Source: Bradyrhizobium betae
GTDB taxonomy: Bacteria; Pseudomonadota; Alphaproteobacteria; Rhizobiales; Xanthobacteraceae
Length of the DNA stretch: 64,000 nucleotides
NCBI RefSeq assembly: GCF_008932115.1
Contig: NZ_CP044543.1
Location: 4,222,501 to 4,286,500, forward strand
Direction of reading: 5' to 3'
Each line of letters opens with the position of its first letter. Positions within the stretch are counted from its first letter, which is position 1. Below the pieces are notes generated by a model, which did not search any database, was not told the origin of the DNA, and was given only the letters and a program-made list of their open reading frames with translations. Of the stretch, positions 9,901 to 19,281 are shown piece after piece. Position numbers and translations under genes: made by a program.

Positions 9901-9930
9901 AAAAAGCCCCGGCGTGAGCCGGGGCTTTTG
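9901..9930. terminator. bidirectional intrinsic terminator
   Basis: GCCCCGGC-GTGA-GCCGGGGC hairpin flanked by AAAAA on the left and TTTT on the right. It lies between the convergent small membrane protein gene and malate synthase G, so it can end both transcripts. Confidence 0.85.
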
Positions 9931-9948
9931 GTGTTCGCATGATCCGGC

Positions 9949-12114
9949 TCAGCCGGCCGCTTTCGCCTCGCGACGACGGGCGGTGAGGATGTATTCGGTG
10001 TAGCCGTTCGGCTGCTCGCGGCCCTTGAAGATGAGGTCGCAGGCGGCCTTGAAGGCGACGCCGTCGAAGGCGGGCGCCATCGGCTTGTAGATCGCATCGC
10101 CTGCGTTCTGCTTGTCGACGACGACGGCCATGCGCTTGAGCGATTCCATCACCTGCGCTTCGGTGATCACGCCCTGGTGCAGCCAGTTGGCGAGATGCTG
10201 GCTGGAGATGCGCAAGGTGGCGCGGTCTTCCATCAGGCCGACGTCATGGATGTCGGGGACCTTGGAGCAGCCAACGCCCTGGTCGATCCAGCGCACCACA
10301 TAGCCAAGGATACCCTGGCAGTTGTTGTCGATCTCCTGCTTGACGTCGTCGGGCGCCCAGTTCGACTTCGACACCGGAATGGTGAGGATATCGGAGAGCT
10401 TGGCGCGAGGGCCGCCCTTGGTCAGCTCCTGCTGGCGGGCGGTGACGTTGACCTGGTGATAGTGCAGGGCGTGCAGTGTCGCCGCGGTCGGCGAGGGCAC
10501 CCAGGCGGTGGTGGCGCCGGCCTGCGGATGGGCGAGCTTCTGTTGCAGCATGTCCGCCATCTTGTCGGGCGCGGCCCACATGCCCTTGCCGATCTGGGCG
10601 TGGCCGGGCAGGCCACAGGTCAGGCCCATGTCGACGTTCCAGTCCTCGTAGGCCTTGATCCAGGCTTGCGCCTTCATCTCGTTCTTGCGGATCATCGGAC
10701 CCGCTTCCATCGAGGTGTGGATCTCGTCGCCGGTGCGGTCGAGGAAGCCGGTGTTGATGAACATGATGCGCTTGGAGGCGCGCTGGATGCAGGCCTTGAG
10801 GTTGACGGTGGTGCGCCGCTCCTCGTCCATGATGCCGATCTTGAGCGTGTTCTCGGGCAGCGAGAGCATCTTCTCGACGCGGTCGAACACCTCGCAAGCG
10901 AGCGAGACTTCGTCCGGGCCGTGCATCTTCGGCTTGACGATATAGGCAGATCCCGTGCGGCTGTTCTTGACCTTCGAGTTGCCCTTGAGGTCGTGAATCG
11001 CGAGCAGGCCGGAGACGGCGGCATCGAGCAGGCCTTCCGGAACTTCCTCGCCCTTCTCGTCCAGCACCGCGTCGGTGAACATGTGATGACCGCAATTGCG
11101 CATCAGCAGCAGGCTGCGGCCGTGCAGCTTCACCTCGCCCTTGCCGTCCGGTGTCTTGTAACTGCGGTCGGCATTCAGCGAACGCGTCAGCGTCTTGCCG
11201 CCCTTCTCGAAGTCGGCCGACAGCGTGCCGTTCATCAGGCCGAGCGTGTTGCGATAGACCAGGACCTTGTCTTCGGCGTCGACCGCCGCGACCGAGTCCT
11301 CCATGTCGAGGATGGTCGACACGGCGGACTCCATGATCATGTCGGCGACGCCGGCCGGGTCGTCCTTGCCGATTCCGCTGCTGCGGTCGATCTTCACCTC
11401 GACGTGCAGGCCGTTGTTGGCGAGCAGCACCGCGCTCGGTGCGGCAGCATCGCCCTGGAAGCCCGCCAACTGCGCGGCGTTCTTCAGCGCGGTGGCGTTG
11501 CCGCTCTTCAGCTTCACCGCGAGCTGGCCAGCGACGATGCTATAGGCGGTGACGTCGGTATGGCTGCCGGTCGCGAGCGGCACGGCGGCATCGAGGAAGG
11601 CCTTGGCCTTGGCGATCACCTTGTCGCCGCGCGCCTTGTTGTAACCCTTGCCGGCTTCGGAAGGATCGTGCGGGATCGCGTCGGTGCCGTAGAAGGCGTC
11701 GTAGAGCGAGCCCCAGCGCGCGTTCGCCGCGTTCAGCGCATAGCGCGCATTGGTGAGGGGAACAACGAGCTGCGGGCCGCAGATCTTGCCGATCTCCTCG
11801 TCGACATTGGCGGTCTCGACCTTCTGCGTCGCAGGCTCGGGGACGAGATAGCCGATCTCCTTGAGGAAGGCGGTATAGGCATCGAGGTCGAAAGCCTTGC
11901 CCTTGTTGGCGCGGTGCCAGTCGTCGATCTTGGCCTGCAGCGTGTCGCGCAACGTCAGCAGTGCGCGGTTCTTCGGCCCCAGCTCCTTGATGATGGCGGC
12001 AACCCCGGCCCAGAACGCGTCCGGCGCGATCCCCGTTTTCGGGGCCGCTTCCTTGGCGATGAAGTCAAACAGGACGGGTGCAATCTTCAATCCGTGGGCG
12101 TCGACGCGTTTCAT
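9949..12114 (-). CDS. glcB: malate synthase G
   Basis: 721 residues from [20 protein letters not shown], very close to the usual 723 of the G isoform. Malate synthase condenses glyoxylate with acetyl-CoA to give malate, supporting growth on acetate, fatty acids or glycolate. Family signatures visible include [21 protein letters not shown] metal/substrate-region sequence (here [20 protein letters not shown]), [17 protein letters not shown], and the C-terminal [20 protein letters not shown] and [15 protein letters not shown]. An upstream in-frame ATG 46 codons earlier would add unconserved sequence. No isocitrate lyase gene is nearby, so the glyoxylate source is encoded elsewhere. The 290-base spacer upstream holds only a palindromic repeat. 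Confidence 0.95.
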   Translation of the reverse strand: MKRVDAHGLKIAPVLFDFIAKEAAPKTGIAPDAFWAGVAAIIKELGPKNRALLTLRDTLQAKIDDWHRANKGKAFDLDAYTAFLKEIGYLVPEPATQKVETANVDEEIGKICGPQLVVPLTNARYALNAANARWGSLYDAFYGTDAIPHDPSEAGKGYNKARGDKVIAKAKAFLDAAVPLATGSHTDVTAYSIVAGQLAVKLKSGNATALKNAAQLAGFQGDAAAPSAVLLANNGLHVEVKIDRSSGIGKDDPAGVADMIMESAVSTILDMEDSVAAVDAEDKVLVYRNTLGLMNGTLSADFEKGGKTLTRSLNADRSYKTPDGKGEVKLHGRSLLLMRNCGHHMFTDAVLDEKGEEVPEGLLDAAVSGLLAIHDLKGNSKVKNSRTGSAYIVKPKMHGPDEVSLACEVFDRVEKMLSLPENTLKIGIMDEERRTTVNLKACIQRASKRIMFINTGFLDRTGDEIHTSMEAGPMIRKNEMKAQAWIKAYEDWNVDMGLTCGLPGHAQIGKGMWAAPDKMADMLQQKLAHPQAGATTAWVPSPTAATLHALHYHQVNVTARQQELTKGGPRAKLSDILTIPVSKSNWAPDDVKQEIDNNCQGILGYVVRWIDQGVGCSKVPDIHDVGLMEDRATLRISSQHLANWLHQGVITEAQVMESLKRMAVVVDKQNAGDAIYKPMAPAFDGVAFKAACDLIFKGREQPNGYTEYILTARRREAKAAG

Positions 12115-12284
12115 GATGGTCTTTCTTGTTGGAAATGGCTGTTTTTGGCTGCTTTTGACCCGGCAGCAGCAAAATGCGCCCACTGGGAGCGGCTTTCGGG
12201 GCCTTATTAGCCCCAAAATCGGGGCCGTGAGAAGGCCTCCGAAAGTTGTCAAAATGTCAAGGCGAGGGGGCGGGCCGGCGCTCC

Positions 12285-12390
12285 GCTGTCATTCCCCGCG
12301 AAAGCGGGGAATCCAGTACGCCGCGGCTTCTCTGTAACCCAACACTGTCTCTGGAATACTGGGTCGCCCGGTCAAGCCGGGCGACGACAG
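12285..12390. repeat. dispersed palindromic repeat (GCTGTCAT...ATGACAGC type)
   Basis: Contains the hairpin ATTCCCCGC-GAAA-GCGGGGAAT, the phrase TCCAGTACGCCGCGGC, and a second hairpin CGCCCGG-TCAA-CCGGGCG. The same plan occurs at 30989-31095 and 61562-61667. It lies between glcB and cysNC. Confidence 0.75.
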
Positions 12391-12405
12391 TGGAGTAGGA
12401 CGGCC

Positions 12406-14322
12406 TTAAATATTCGCGGCGAGGTCGACGACCTCGTCGAACAGCACGCCTGATGTCTTCAGCATCTGTTCGATCTCGTCGGCCGCCTCCGCAACCGTCC
12501 GCGTCGACGTGTCGATCACGAGTTCGGCGGCTTGCGGCGCCTCATAGTCGTTCAGGATGCCGGTGAAGGATTGCAGGGTGCCGGCGCGGGCCTTCTTGTA
12601 GTGGCCCTTGGGATCGCGCTCCTCGCAGATGCCGGCGGGCGTCGCCACGTGGATCTCGCGGAACGCGGTATCGGCGATGCGGCGTGCGGTGGCGCGGTCC
12701 TCGCGAGCCGGCGAGACGGCCGCGACGATCGCGATATGGCCGTTGCGGGCGAGATGCGTCGCGACCTCGGCGAGGCGGCGGATATTCTCGCTGCGATCGG
12801 CGGCGGAGAAGCCGAGATCGCTGTTGAGGCCGGCGCGCAGCGTGTCGCCGTCGAGCAGGATCGGCGAGCCGCCGTTGGTGAACAGCCGCCGCTCCAGCGC
12901 CTTCGCCAGCGTCGACTTGCCGGACGCCGGCAGGCCCGTGAGCCAGACCACGGCGCCGTTGTGCCGGTAGCGCGCGGAGCGTTCATCCGGCCGCAGCGCC
13001 GATTCCACCGGCACGATGTCGACAGGCACCGCACGCTGGCCTGCCTCGACCGACAGCACGAGGCCGCCGCCGGCGATACGCCCGGACACCTCGATCACGA
13101 GACGGCCGGTGCGCGGGTTCTCGGTGTAGGGGTCGGTCGCGATCGGACTGGACAGCGAGATATCGATCTCGCCGACATGGTTGCGGCCGATCGCCTTGTT
13201 CTCGACGCTCGAGAGTTCGCCGGGATCGACCGCCTTCTCGATCGCGACCACGGTAGCGCGACTCTCCTTCGGTCCGCAGCGGACCAGCAGCTGGTCACCC
13301 TTGGCGAGCGGCTTCTCGTGCAGCCAGAAGATGCGCGCGCGGAGCCGACGCGTCTCGCGCGGAGCGGAGCTGGCGTGCGCGACGATGTCGCCGCGCTCGA
13401 TGAACAGCTCGCGGTCGAGCGTGATGCCGACCGAGCGGCCCGCGCCCTGACGTCCCGCGACCGGCGTCAGCGGCCAGCTCTCGACGGTCTTGATCCGGGC
13501 GATCTTGCCGGCCGGCATGATCACGATCTCGTCGCCGGCAATCAGGCTGCCGGACTCGATACGGCCCGCCACGATGCGGCGGTCGTCGAACTTGTAGATC
13601 GCCTGCACCGGCAGGCGCAGCGGCAGCGCTTCGAGCGGTCGCGCCGGCTCGAGGGCGTCGAGTGCCTCGACCACGGTTGGTCCCTTGTACCAGCCGATGC
13701 GGTCGGTGTGTTCGGCGACGCCGTCGCCATCGCGCGCGGAGATCGGGATGATTGCCGTCGGCGTCACGCCGAGGCCGTTGAGATGCGCGGAGATTTCGTC
13801 GCTGATCGCCTTGAAGCGATCCGCGGAGAAATCGACGCGGTCCATCTTGTTGACGACGACGGCGACCTGCTTCACGCCGAGCAGATGCAGCAGATAGCCG
13901 TGCCGCCTGGTCTGGTCGCGCACGCCTTCCAGCGCGTCGATGATCAGCACCGCGCCGTCGGCCTGCGAGGCGCCCGTGATCATGTTGCGCAGGAATTCGG
14001 CGTGGCCGGGCGCGTCGATCAGCACGATGTCGCGCGAATTGGTGCGGAAGCGGATCTGCGTGGTGTCGATGGTGATGCCCTGGTCGCGCTCGGTCTGGAG
14101 CGCGTCGAGCAGGAACGACCACTCGAACGGCATGCCGCGCCGCGCGCTGACGGCCTTGAGCATTTCGAGCTTGCCGTCGGGCAGGCTGCCGGTCTCGTGC
14201 AGCAGGCGGCCGACCAGCGTCGACTTGCCGTGGTCGACATGACCGACGATGACGATGCGGACCTGCGGACGGGTGGTGCCGTTCGGAGTGGCAGGCGAAG
14301 CGGGGGTGACGATCATGTTCAT
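12406..14322 (-). CDS. cysNC: bifunctional sulfate adenylyltransferase subunit 1 / APS kinase (CysN-CysC fusion)
   Basis: 638 residues, matching the fused CysN-CysC (NodQ-like) length. The N-terminal GTPase has GHVDHGKST at about 27-35, DAPGH and NKMD boxes. It is followed by EF-Tu-like beta-barrel domains. The C-terminal APS kinase has its P-loop GLPASGKST near residue 464 and LDGDTLRAGL. CysN hydrolyses GTP to drive APS formation by CysD; the kinase part would phosphorylate APS to PAPS. Because this window also encodes an APS-type CysH (two extra Cys pairs), PAPS may serve sulfation rather than reduction. It begins 20 bases after cysD, so the two form one operon. Confidence 0.94.
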   Translation of the reverse strand: MNMIVTPASPATPNGTTRPQVRIVIVGHVDHGKSTLVGRLLHETGSLPDGKLEMLKAVSARRGMPFEWSFLLDALQTERDQGITIDTTQIRFRTNSRDIVLIDAPGHAEFLRNMITGASQADGAVLIIDALEGVRDQTRRHGYLLHLLGVKQVAVVVNKMDRVDFSADRFKAISDEISAHLNGLGVTPTAIIPISARDGDGVAEHTDRIGWYKGPTVVEALDALEPARPLEALPLRLPVQAIYKFDDRRIVAGRIESGSLIAGDEIVIMPAGKIARIKTVESWPLTPVAGRQGAGRSVGITLDRELFIERGDIVAHASSAPRETRRLRARIFWLHEKPLAKGDQLLVRCGPKESRATVVAIEKAVDPGELSSVENKAIGRNHVGEIDISLSSPIATDPYTENPRTGRLVIEVSGRIAGGGLVLSVEAGQRAVPVDIVPVESALRPDERSARYRHNGAVVWLTGLPASGKSTLAKALERRLFTNGGSPILLDGDTLRAGLNSDLGFSAADRSENIRRLAEVATHLARNGHIAIVAAVSPAREDRATARRIADTAFREIHVATPAGICEERDPKGHYKKARAGTLQSFTGILNDYEAPQAAELVIDTSTRTVAEAADEIEQMLKTSGVLFDEVVDLAANI

Positions 14323-14342
14323 GGCCGCATTGCGTCCTGAGG

Positions 14343-15137
14343 TCAGAGATAACCGGCGACGCGCAGCCGCTCGAAGGCGTCCTCGGTCTCGTGGTCCAGC
14401 GCACGGCCGGCGCGCTCCGGCACCTTGGTCTGCTCGAGCTCGGCCAGGATCTCGTCGATGTTCGAAGCGGTCGAATTCACGGGGTTGGTGATGTCCTGAT
14501 CGCCCAGCGAGCGGTAGCGCTTGCCGTTCTGGGAGAGATAGAGCGGGATGATCGGAATGTTCTCGCGCTTGGTGTAGGCCCAGATGTCGGCCTCGGTCCA
14601 ATGCAGGATCGGATGGATGCGCAAATGCGCGCCCTGCGGCGGCGAGGCGTTGAAATGGTCCCAGAACTCCGGCGGCTGGTCGCGCACGTCCCAATTGCCT
14701 TCGAGCCCGCGCGGCGAGAACACGCGTTCCTTGGCGCGGGTTGCCTCCTCGTCGCGGCGAATGCCGGCGATCAGGCCGTCAAAGCCGTATTTGGCGAGCG
14801 CCATCTTGAGGCCCTCGGTCTTGCGCGCGGCGGAACGGGCCGCCGGCGGCAGCGTTGGGTCGACGGCATCGATGGGCGGGCAGGGCTCGACGCGCAGGTC
14901 GAGCTCCCATTCCTTCCCGTAATGATCGCGGAAGCGATACATCTCCGGAAACTTCTTGCCGGTGTCGACATGGAGGGCCGGGAACGGCAGGCGGCCGAAG
15001 AAGGCCTTGCGCGCCAGCCAGATCATGACGTTGGAATCCTTGCCGAGCGACCACAACAGGGCGATCTTCTTCAGGCGGGCAAACGCCTCGCGGAAAATGT
15101 AGATGCTCTGCGCCTCGAGCTGGTCGAGATGGTCCAT
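14343..15137 (-). CDS. cysD: sulfate adenylyltransferase subunit 2
   Basis: 264 residues if started at MDHLDQLEAQSIYIFREAFA, where family similarity begins. An ATG at 15230 (MHLLRTDSGADG) would add 31 residues without recognisable similarity, and neither start has a strong ribosome-binding site. The adenylation P-loop-like SLGKDSNVMIWLARKAFF, LHVDTGKKFPEMYRFRD and RRDEEATRAKERVFS are intact. Compared with the 302-residue E. coli enzyme, the insert between the LYLS stretch and the RYRSLGDQDITNPV region is missing, giving a short-form CysD. With CysN it converts sulfate and ATP to APS. Transcribed divergently from cysG. Confidence 0.93.
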   Translation of the reverse strand: MDHLDQLEAQSIYIFREAFARLKKIALLWSLGKDSNVMIWLARKAFFGRLPFPALHVDTGKKFPEMYRFRDHYGKEWELDLRVEPCPPIDAVDPTLPPAARSAARKTEGLKMALAKYGFDGLIAGIRRDEEATRAKERVFSPRGLEGNWDVRDQPPEFWDHFNASPPQGAHLRIHPILHWTEADIWAYTKRENIPIIPLYLSQNGKRYRSLGDQDITNPVNSTASNIDEILAELEQTKVPERAGRALDHETEDAFERLRVAGYL

Positions 15138-15373
15138 GCCGGGCGTGGTCAGCGCGACGGGAATTTGCTCGAAAACGGGAGTCCGGGAGTCCCGTCCATC
15201 TGCACCGGAATCGGTCCTGAGAAGATGCATCTCTGCCACTTTGTGTTTGGAGGCGAAAATTCTATAGTTCTGGTACAGAAGAGAAGAAGAAATTTTCTCT
15301 TTGCGCGCTCGAAACGACACATATATAGAAAATAATTCCAGTCAACCCCGGATGTGGGGGAAGCGAGTATCGC
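15138..15373. promoter_or_regulatory. divergent control region of the two cys operons
   Basis: The 236 bases between the cysD and cysG starts include an unusually AT-rich core (about 15245-15345). This holds facing arms GAAAATT (15255-15261) and AATTTTC (15291-15297), plus TATAGAAAATAATTCC near 15327, an inverted relative of TTCTATAG at 15261-15268. Such spaced inverted elements suit a regulator of sulfur genes (CysB-like or Rrf2-type), but none is named by the sequence. Promoters for both directions should lie here. The cysG ribosome-binding site GGGGGAAG is at its right edge. Confidence 0.5.
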
Positions 15374-16798
15374 ATGCGGTTCTTGCCGGTGTTCCTCGAT
15401 CTCAAGGCCGGTCCGGTGGTCCTCATCGGCGCGGGCGAGCTTTTGCGCGCCAAGCTGCGCGTGCTCGCCGCGGCCGGTGCGCGTATCCGCGTGTACGCGA
15501 TCGATGGCAATCATGATCTCGGCCTCAGCCCCGAGGATACCGCGCGTATCGACGTCGCGGCGGGCGATCCGCTCACCGCCGATCTCTCGGGCGTCATCGC
15601 CATCGTCTGTGCAGGCGCGGGCGACATCGGCGTCGCGATGTCGGTTCGGGCCAAGGCGCTCGGCCTGCCCGTCAACGTCATGGACGACCTCGAACATTCC
15701 AGCTTCATTTTCCCGGCCATCGTCGATCGCGGCGATGTCGTGGTCGCGGTGGGCACCGGTGGCACCTCGCCGGTGGTGGCGCGGCGTCTGCGCGAGAAGA
15801 TCGAGGCGCTGCTGCCGGCGCGCATCGGCGAACTCGCCGAGTTCATCGGCGGCTTCCGCAAGACCATCAACGGCCGCATCGCAGAGTTTCCGCTGCGCCG
15901 CCGCTTCTGGGAGCGCGTCATCGACGGCCCGATCGGCGCCGCCGTGCTCGCCGGCCGCAAGGACGAAGCGGACGCGGCGCTCAAGGCCATTTCCGATCCG
16001 TCCGAATTCGCGCGCGCCGGCAAGCCGGAAGGCTCGGTCGCGCTGGTCGGTGCCGGCCCCGGCGACCCCGATCTGCTCACCATCAAGGCGCTGCGCGCGT
16101 TGCAGGACGCCGACATCGTCTTCCATGACGAACTGGTCTCGCCTGAGATCCTCGACCGCATCCGCCGCGATACCACGCGCGTTCCGGTCGGCCGCCGCGT
16201 CGGCAAGCCCGGTATCGGCCAGGACGTCATCAACCAGCGCTTGATCGAGGCCGCACGATCCGGTCAGCGCGTGGTGCGGCTGAAGGGCGGCGATCCCTTC
16301 GTGTTCGGCCGCGGCGGCGAAGAGGTCGAAGCGCTTCGCGCCGCCGGTATCGCCTATTCGATCATCCCCGGCATCACCGCTGGACTCGGCGGTGCCGCCG
16401 ATTTCGAGGTGCCACTCACCTATCGCCATGAAGCGACCCGCATCACCTTCCTCACCGCGCACAAGGCGCGCGATGCCGAGGCGGTGGACTGGTCGACGCT
16501 GACCGACACCAGGATGACCGTCGTGGTCTACATGGGCATGACCGCTGCGCCCGCGATCCGCGCAGGCCTGCTCGCCGCCGGCCGTTCGCCGGAGACGCCG
16601 GTCGGCGTGTTCGCTCGCGTCACGCGTCCGGACGCGCAAGGCGCGGTCGGTACGCTGCGCGACCTGCCCGAACTCGTGCGGCGGACCCATGGCGGTCCCG
16701 CCATCCTCATCATCGGCGACGTAGTCCGGCATGCCGGCTCGCTCCGCCGCGAAACACCCAACCAAATCATCTCTGACCTATTGGATGCAGCCGAATGA
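15374..16798 (+). CDS. cysG: siroheme synthase CysG (multifunctional)
   Basis: 474 residues, the usual length. The N-terminal third starts MRFLPVFLDLKAGPVVLIGA and is the precorrin-2 dehydrogenase/sirohydrochlorin ferrochelatase module with its NAD-binding glycine motif. The C-terminal part from about residue 217 is the uroporphyrinogen-III C-methyltransferase, with VGAGPGDPDLLTIKALRALQ, VGRRVGKPG, RLKGGDPFVFGRGGEE and PGITAG. It supplies siroheme to the sulfite reductase encoded two genes downstream. The stop overlaps the next start as ATGA, implying translational coupling. Confidence 0.95.
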   Translation: MRFLPVFLDLKAGPVVLIGAGELLRAKLRVLAAAGARIRVYAIDGNHDLGLSPEDTARIDVAAGDPLTADLSGVIAIVCAGAGDIGVAMSVRAKALGLPVNVMDDLEHSSFIFPAIVDRGDVVVAVGTGGTSPVVARRLREKIEALLPARIGELAEFIGGFRKTINGRIAEFPLRRRFWERVIDGPIGAAVLAGRKDEADAALKAISDPSEFARAGKPEGSVALVGAGPGDPDLLTIKALRALQDADIVFHDELVSPEILDRIRRDTTRVPVGRRVGKPGIGQDVINQRLIEAARSGQRVVRLKGGDPFVFGRGGEEVEALRAAGIAYSIIPGITAGLGGAADFEVPLTYRHEATRITFLTAHKARDAEAVDWSTLTDTRMTVVVYMGMTAAPAIRAGLLAAGRSPETPVGVFARVTRPDAQGAVGTLRDLPELVRRTHGGPAILIIGDVVRHAGSLRRETPNQIISDLLDAAE

Positions 16799-17112
16799 CC
16801 TCCCCGCTTGAACAGAAGAAGCTCAAAATCGCCGGCCCCTCGGTCGTGACCGCCAACCGCACCTGGGACGGTATCGTGGTTTACCGCACCGCCGGCAGAA
16901 GCTGGTCCGCAGACCTGTCGGAAGCTGCGATCGTGCGCAACTCCGACGAGGCGAAGGCATTGCTCGCGGAGTCGATCGCCGATGACGTCGGCGCGATCGG
17001 TCCCTATATCGCTCCGGTGCAGGTCGGCACGGACGGCAGGATCGAACCCGGCAATCTGCGCGAACAGATCCGCCGCACTGGCGTGACCATCGGACAGCCG
17101 GTCCAGGCTTAA
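16795..17112 (+). CDS. DUF2849 protein, sulfite-reductase partner
   Basis: 105 residues, MTSPLEQKKLKIAGPSVVTA. The start codon overlaps the cysG stop. The body contains ANRTWDGIVVYRTAGRSWS and an acidic C-terminal half. This matches the DUF2849 family, which in alphaproteobacteria sits almost invariably between siroheme synthase and CysI-type sulfite reductase. No cofactor motif, cysteine or membrane segment is present. From its position it could help siroheme delivery or electron transfer to the reductase, but no biochemistry is visible in the sequence. Confidence 0.8.
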   Translation: MTSPLEQKKLKIAGPSVVTANRTWDGIVVYRTAGRSWSADLSEAAIVRNSDEAKALLAESIADDVGAIGPYIAPVQVGTDGRIEPGNLREQIRRTGVTIGQPVQA

Positions 17113-17123
17113 GGCATTTTCCT

Positions 17124-18779
17124 ATGTACGCTTACGACGAAATCGACCGCACGCTTGTCAACGAGCGCGTCTCGGAGTTCCGCGACCAGGTGAAGCGGCG
17201 CCTTTCCGGCGAGCTCACCGAGGACGAGTTCAAGATCCTGCGGCTCCAGAACGGCGTCTATCTTCAGCTGCACGCCTACATGTTCCGCGTCGCTATTCCC
17301 TATGGCACGCTGGCGTCAAACCAGTTGCGGGCGCTTGCCCATGTCGCGCGCAAATACGATCGCGGCTACGGCCATTTCACCACGCGGCAGAATATCCAGT
17401 TCAACTGGATCAAGCTCGCGGAGCTGCCGGATGCGCTGGCCGATCTCGCTGAGGTCGGCATCCATGCGATGCAGACCTCCGGCAACAACATGCGCAACGT
17501 CACCTCCGACCAGTGGGCCGGCGTTGCCCCCGGCGAAATCGAGGATCCGCGCATCTGGTCGGAGCTGATCCGCCAGCACACCACGTTGCATCCGGAATTC
17601 TCGTTCCTGCCGCGCAAGTTCAAGATCGCGATCACCGCGTCGGACCACGACCGCGCCGCGATCAAGATCCACGATATCGGGCTGAAGCTGGTCAAGAACG
17701 AGAAGGGCGAGACCGGATTCGAGGTGCTCGTCGGTGGCGGTCTTGGCCGCACGCCGTTCATCGGCAAGACCATCAAGCACTTCGTGCACGGCCGCGATAT
17801 CCTCAGCTATATCGAGGCGATCCTGCGCGTCTACAATCAGTATGGCCGCCGCGACAACATCTACAAGGCGCGCATCAAGATCCTGGTGCACGAACTCGGC
17901 ATCGAGAAATTCTCGCGCGAGGTCGAGGAGGAATGGCAGCATATCCGCAATTCCTCGCTCCAGATCGACGACGAGGTGATCGAGGATATCCGCTCGCGCT
18001 TCAGCTACCCGAACTACGAGAAGCTGCCGCACATGCCGGACGAGCTGCGTCAGGCCGCGGCCGATCCCGACTTCGAGGCATGGCGCAAGAACTCGGTGTC
18101 GCCGCACAAGGTGCAGGGCTATTCCATCGTCACGATCTCGCTGAAGCCGATCGGCGCGCCTCCGGGCGATGCCACGGCCGAGCAGATGGACGCACTGGCC
18201 GATCTCGCCGACAAATATTCCTTTGGCGAGATTCGCGTCGGCCACGAGCAGAATCTCGCGCTGCCGCACGTCGCAAAGCGCGACCTGCCGGCACTGTGGA
18301 AGGCGCTCGACAAGCTTGGCCTGGCGACGCCGAACGTCAATCTGATCACCGACATCATCGCCTGCCCGGGGCTCGACTATTGCTCGCTGGCGAATGCGCG
18401 CTCGATCCCGATCGCGCAGGAGCTGACCCGGCGCTTCGCCAACCATGAGCTCGCCAATCTGATCGGCCGGTTGCACATCAACATCTCCGGCTGCATCAAT
18501 GCCTGCGGTCACCACCATGTCGGTCATATCGGCATTCTCGGCGTCGAGAAGAACGGCGAGGAGGTCTACCAGATCACCATCGGCGGCCGTGCCGACGAGA
18601 GCGCCGCGCTCGGCAATCTGATCGGTCCGGGCGTCAAGTTCGACGAGGTCGCCGACGTCGTCGAGGACATCGTGGAAGCCTATCTTGCGCTGCGCGAGCG
18701 GCCGGAAGAGCTGTTCGTCGACACCGTGAAGCGCCTCGGTGTCGAACCCTTCAAGGAGCGCGTCTATGCCACTCGTTAA
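17124..18779 (+). CDS. cysI: assimilatory sulfite reductase (siroheme/4Fe-4S)
   Basis: 551 residues with the duplicated nitrite/sulfite reductase half-domain plan. A first ferredoxin-like half (about 35-100) contains GYGHFTTRQNIQFNW. The second repeat follows about residue 330. The C-terminal siroheme-4Fe-4S ligands are Cys414 and Cys420 (ACPGLDYCSLA) and Cys457 and Cys461 (SGCINACGHHHVGHIG). It reduces sulfite to sulfide with six electrons. No NADPH flavoprotein subunit (CysJ) is encoded nearby, so ferredoxin or another small donor probably feeds it. Lies between DUF2849 and DUF934 genes in a tightly packed operon. Confidence 0.94.
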   Translation: MYAYDEIDRTLVNERVSEFRDQVKRRLSGELTEDEFKILRLQNGVYLQLHAYMFRVAIPYGTLASNQLRALAHVARKYDRGYGHFTTRQNIQFNWIKLAELPDALADLAEVGIHAMQTSGNNMRNVTSDQWAGVAPGEIEDPRIWSELIRQHTTLHPEFSFLPRKFKIAITASDHDRAAIKIHDIGLKLVKNEKGETGFEVLVGGGLGRTPFIGKTIKHFVHGRDILSYIEAILRVYNQYGRRDNIYKARIKILVHELGIEKFSREVEEEWQHIRNSSLQIDDEVIEDIRSRFSYPNYEKLPHMPDELRQAAADPDFEAWRKNSVSPHKVQGYSIVTISLKPIGAPPGDATAEQMDALADLADKYSFGEIRVGHEQNLALPHVAKRDLPALWKALDKLGLATPNVNLITDIIACPGLDYCSLANARSIPIAQELTRRFANHELANLIGRLHINISGCINACGHHHVGHIGILGVEKNGEEVYQITIGGRADESAALGNLIGPGVKFDEVADVVEDIVEAYLALRERPEELFVDTVKRLGVEPFKERVYATR

Positions 18780-19281
18780 CGGCGGAAAGATCGCCGACGA
18801 CAGTTTCGTCAAACTCGCCGTCGACACCCCACTGCCCGAAGGCGGCGACCTCCTGGTGCCGGCTGAGCGCTTCTTGGCTGACGCAGAAGCTTTGCTCAAG
18901 CGCGGCGGCAAAGTCGGCGTGATCTGGCCGAACAATCGCGACATCGGCGAGCTCGTTCCGTATCTCTGCAAGATCGCCGTGGTCGCGCTGGTATTTCCGA
19001 GCTTCCGCGATGGACGCGCCTACAGCCAGGCGCGGCTGCTGCGCGAGCGCTACAATTATCGCGGCGAGCTGCGGGCGACGGGGCAGGTGCTGCGCGACCA
19101 GTTCGTGTTCATGCTCCGCGCCGGCTTCGATTCCTTCGAGGTCAAGAAGCAGGCCGACGCGGAAGCCTTCATGCAGACCGCCAAGCGCTATTCGGTGTTC
19201 TACCAGCCGACCGGCGATGGCCGGATCACGGCGCTGCACCGGCGCATGCAACTCCGTCACTCCGAGGGTGTCGGCACGTGA
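18766..19281 (+). CDS. DUF934 protein of the sulfite reductase operon
   Basis: 171 residues from MPLVNGGKIADDSFVKLAVD. This start has AAGGAG at 18752-18757 and overlaps the last 14 bases of cysI. Conserved-looking features are LLVPAERFL, the VALVFPSFRDGRAYSQARLL stretch and GELRATGQVLRDQFVFMLRA, which are characteristic of DUF934. The family is known almost only from this operon position; its function is not established. It carries no obvious metal site. The TGA overlaps the GTG start of cysH, so translation of cysI, this gene and cysH appears coupled. Confidence 0.85.
   Translation: MPLVNGGKIADDSFVKLAVDTPLPEGGDLLVPAERFLADAEALLKRGGKVGVIWPNNRDIGELVPYLCKIAVVALVFPSFRDGRAYSQARLLRERYNYRGELRATGQVLRDQFVFMLRAGFDSFEVKKQADAEAFMQTAKRYSVFYQPTGDGRITALHRRMQLRHSEGVGT

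Noticed and set aside
10177..12340. A 677-codon + strand frame opposite malate synthase
   Set aside because: Antisense shadow; malate synthase motifs are unambiguous on the other strand.
12532..14340. A 602-codon + strand frame opposite cysNC
   Set aside because: Antisense shadow with low-complexity Arg/Asp/Val composition; CysN and CysC motifs are intact on the minus strand.
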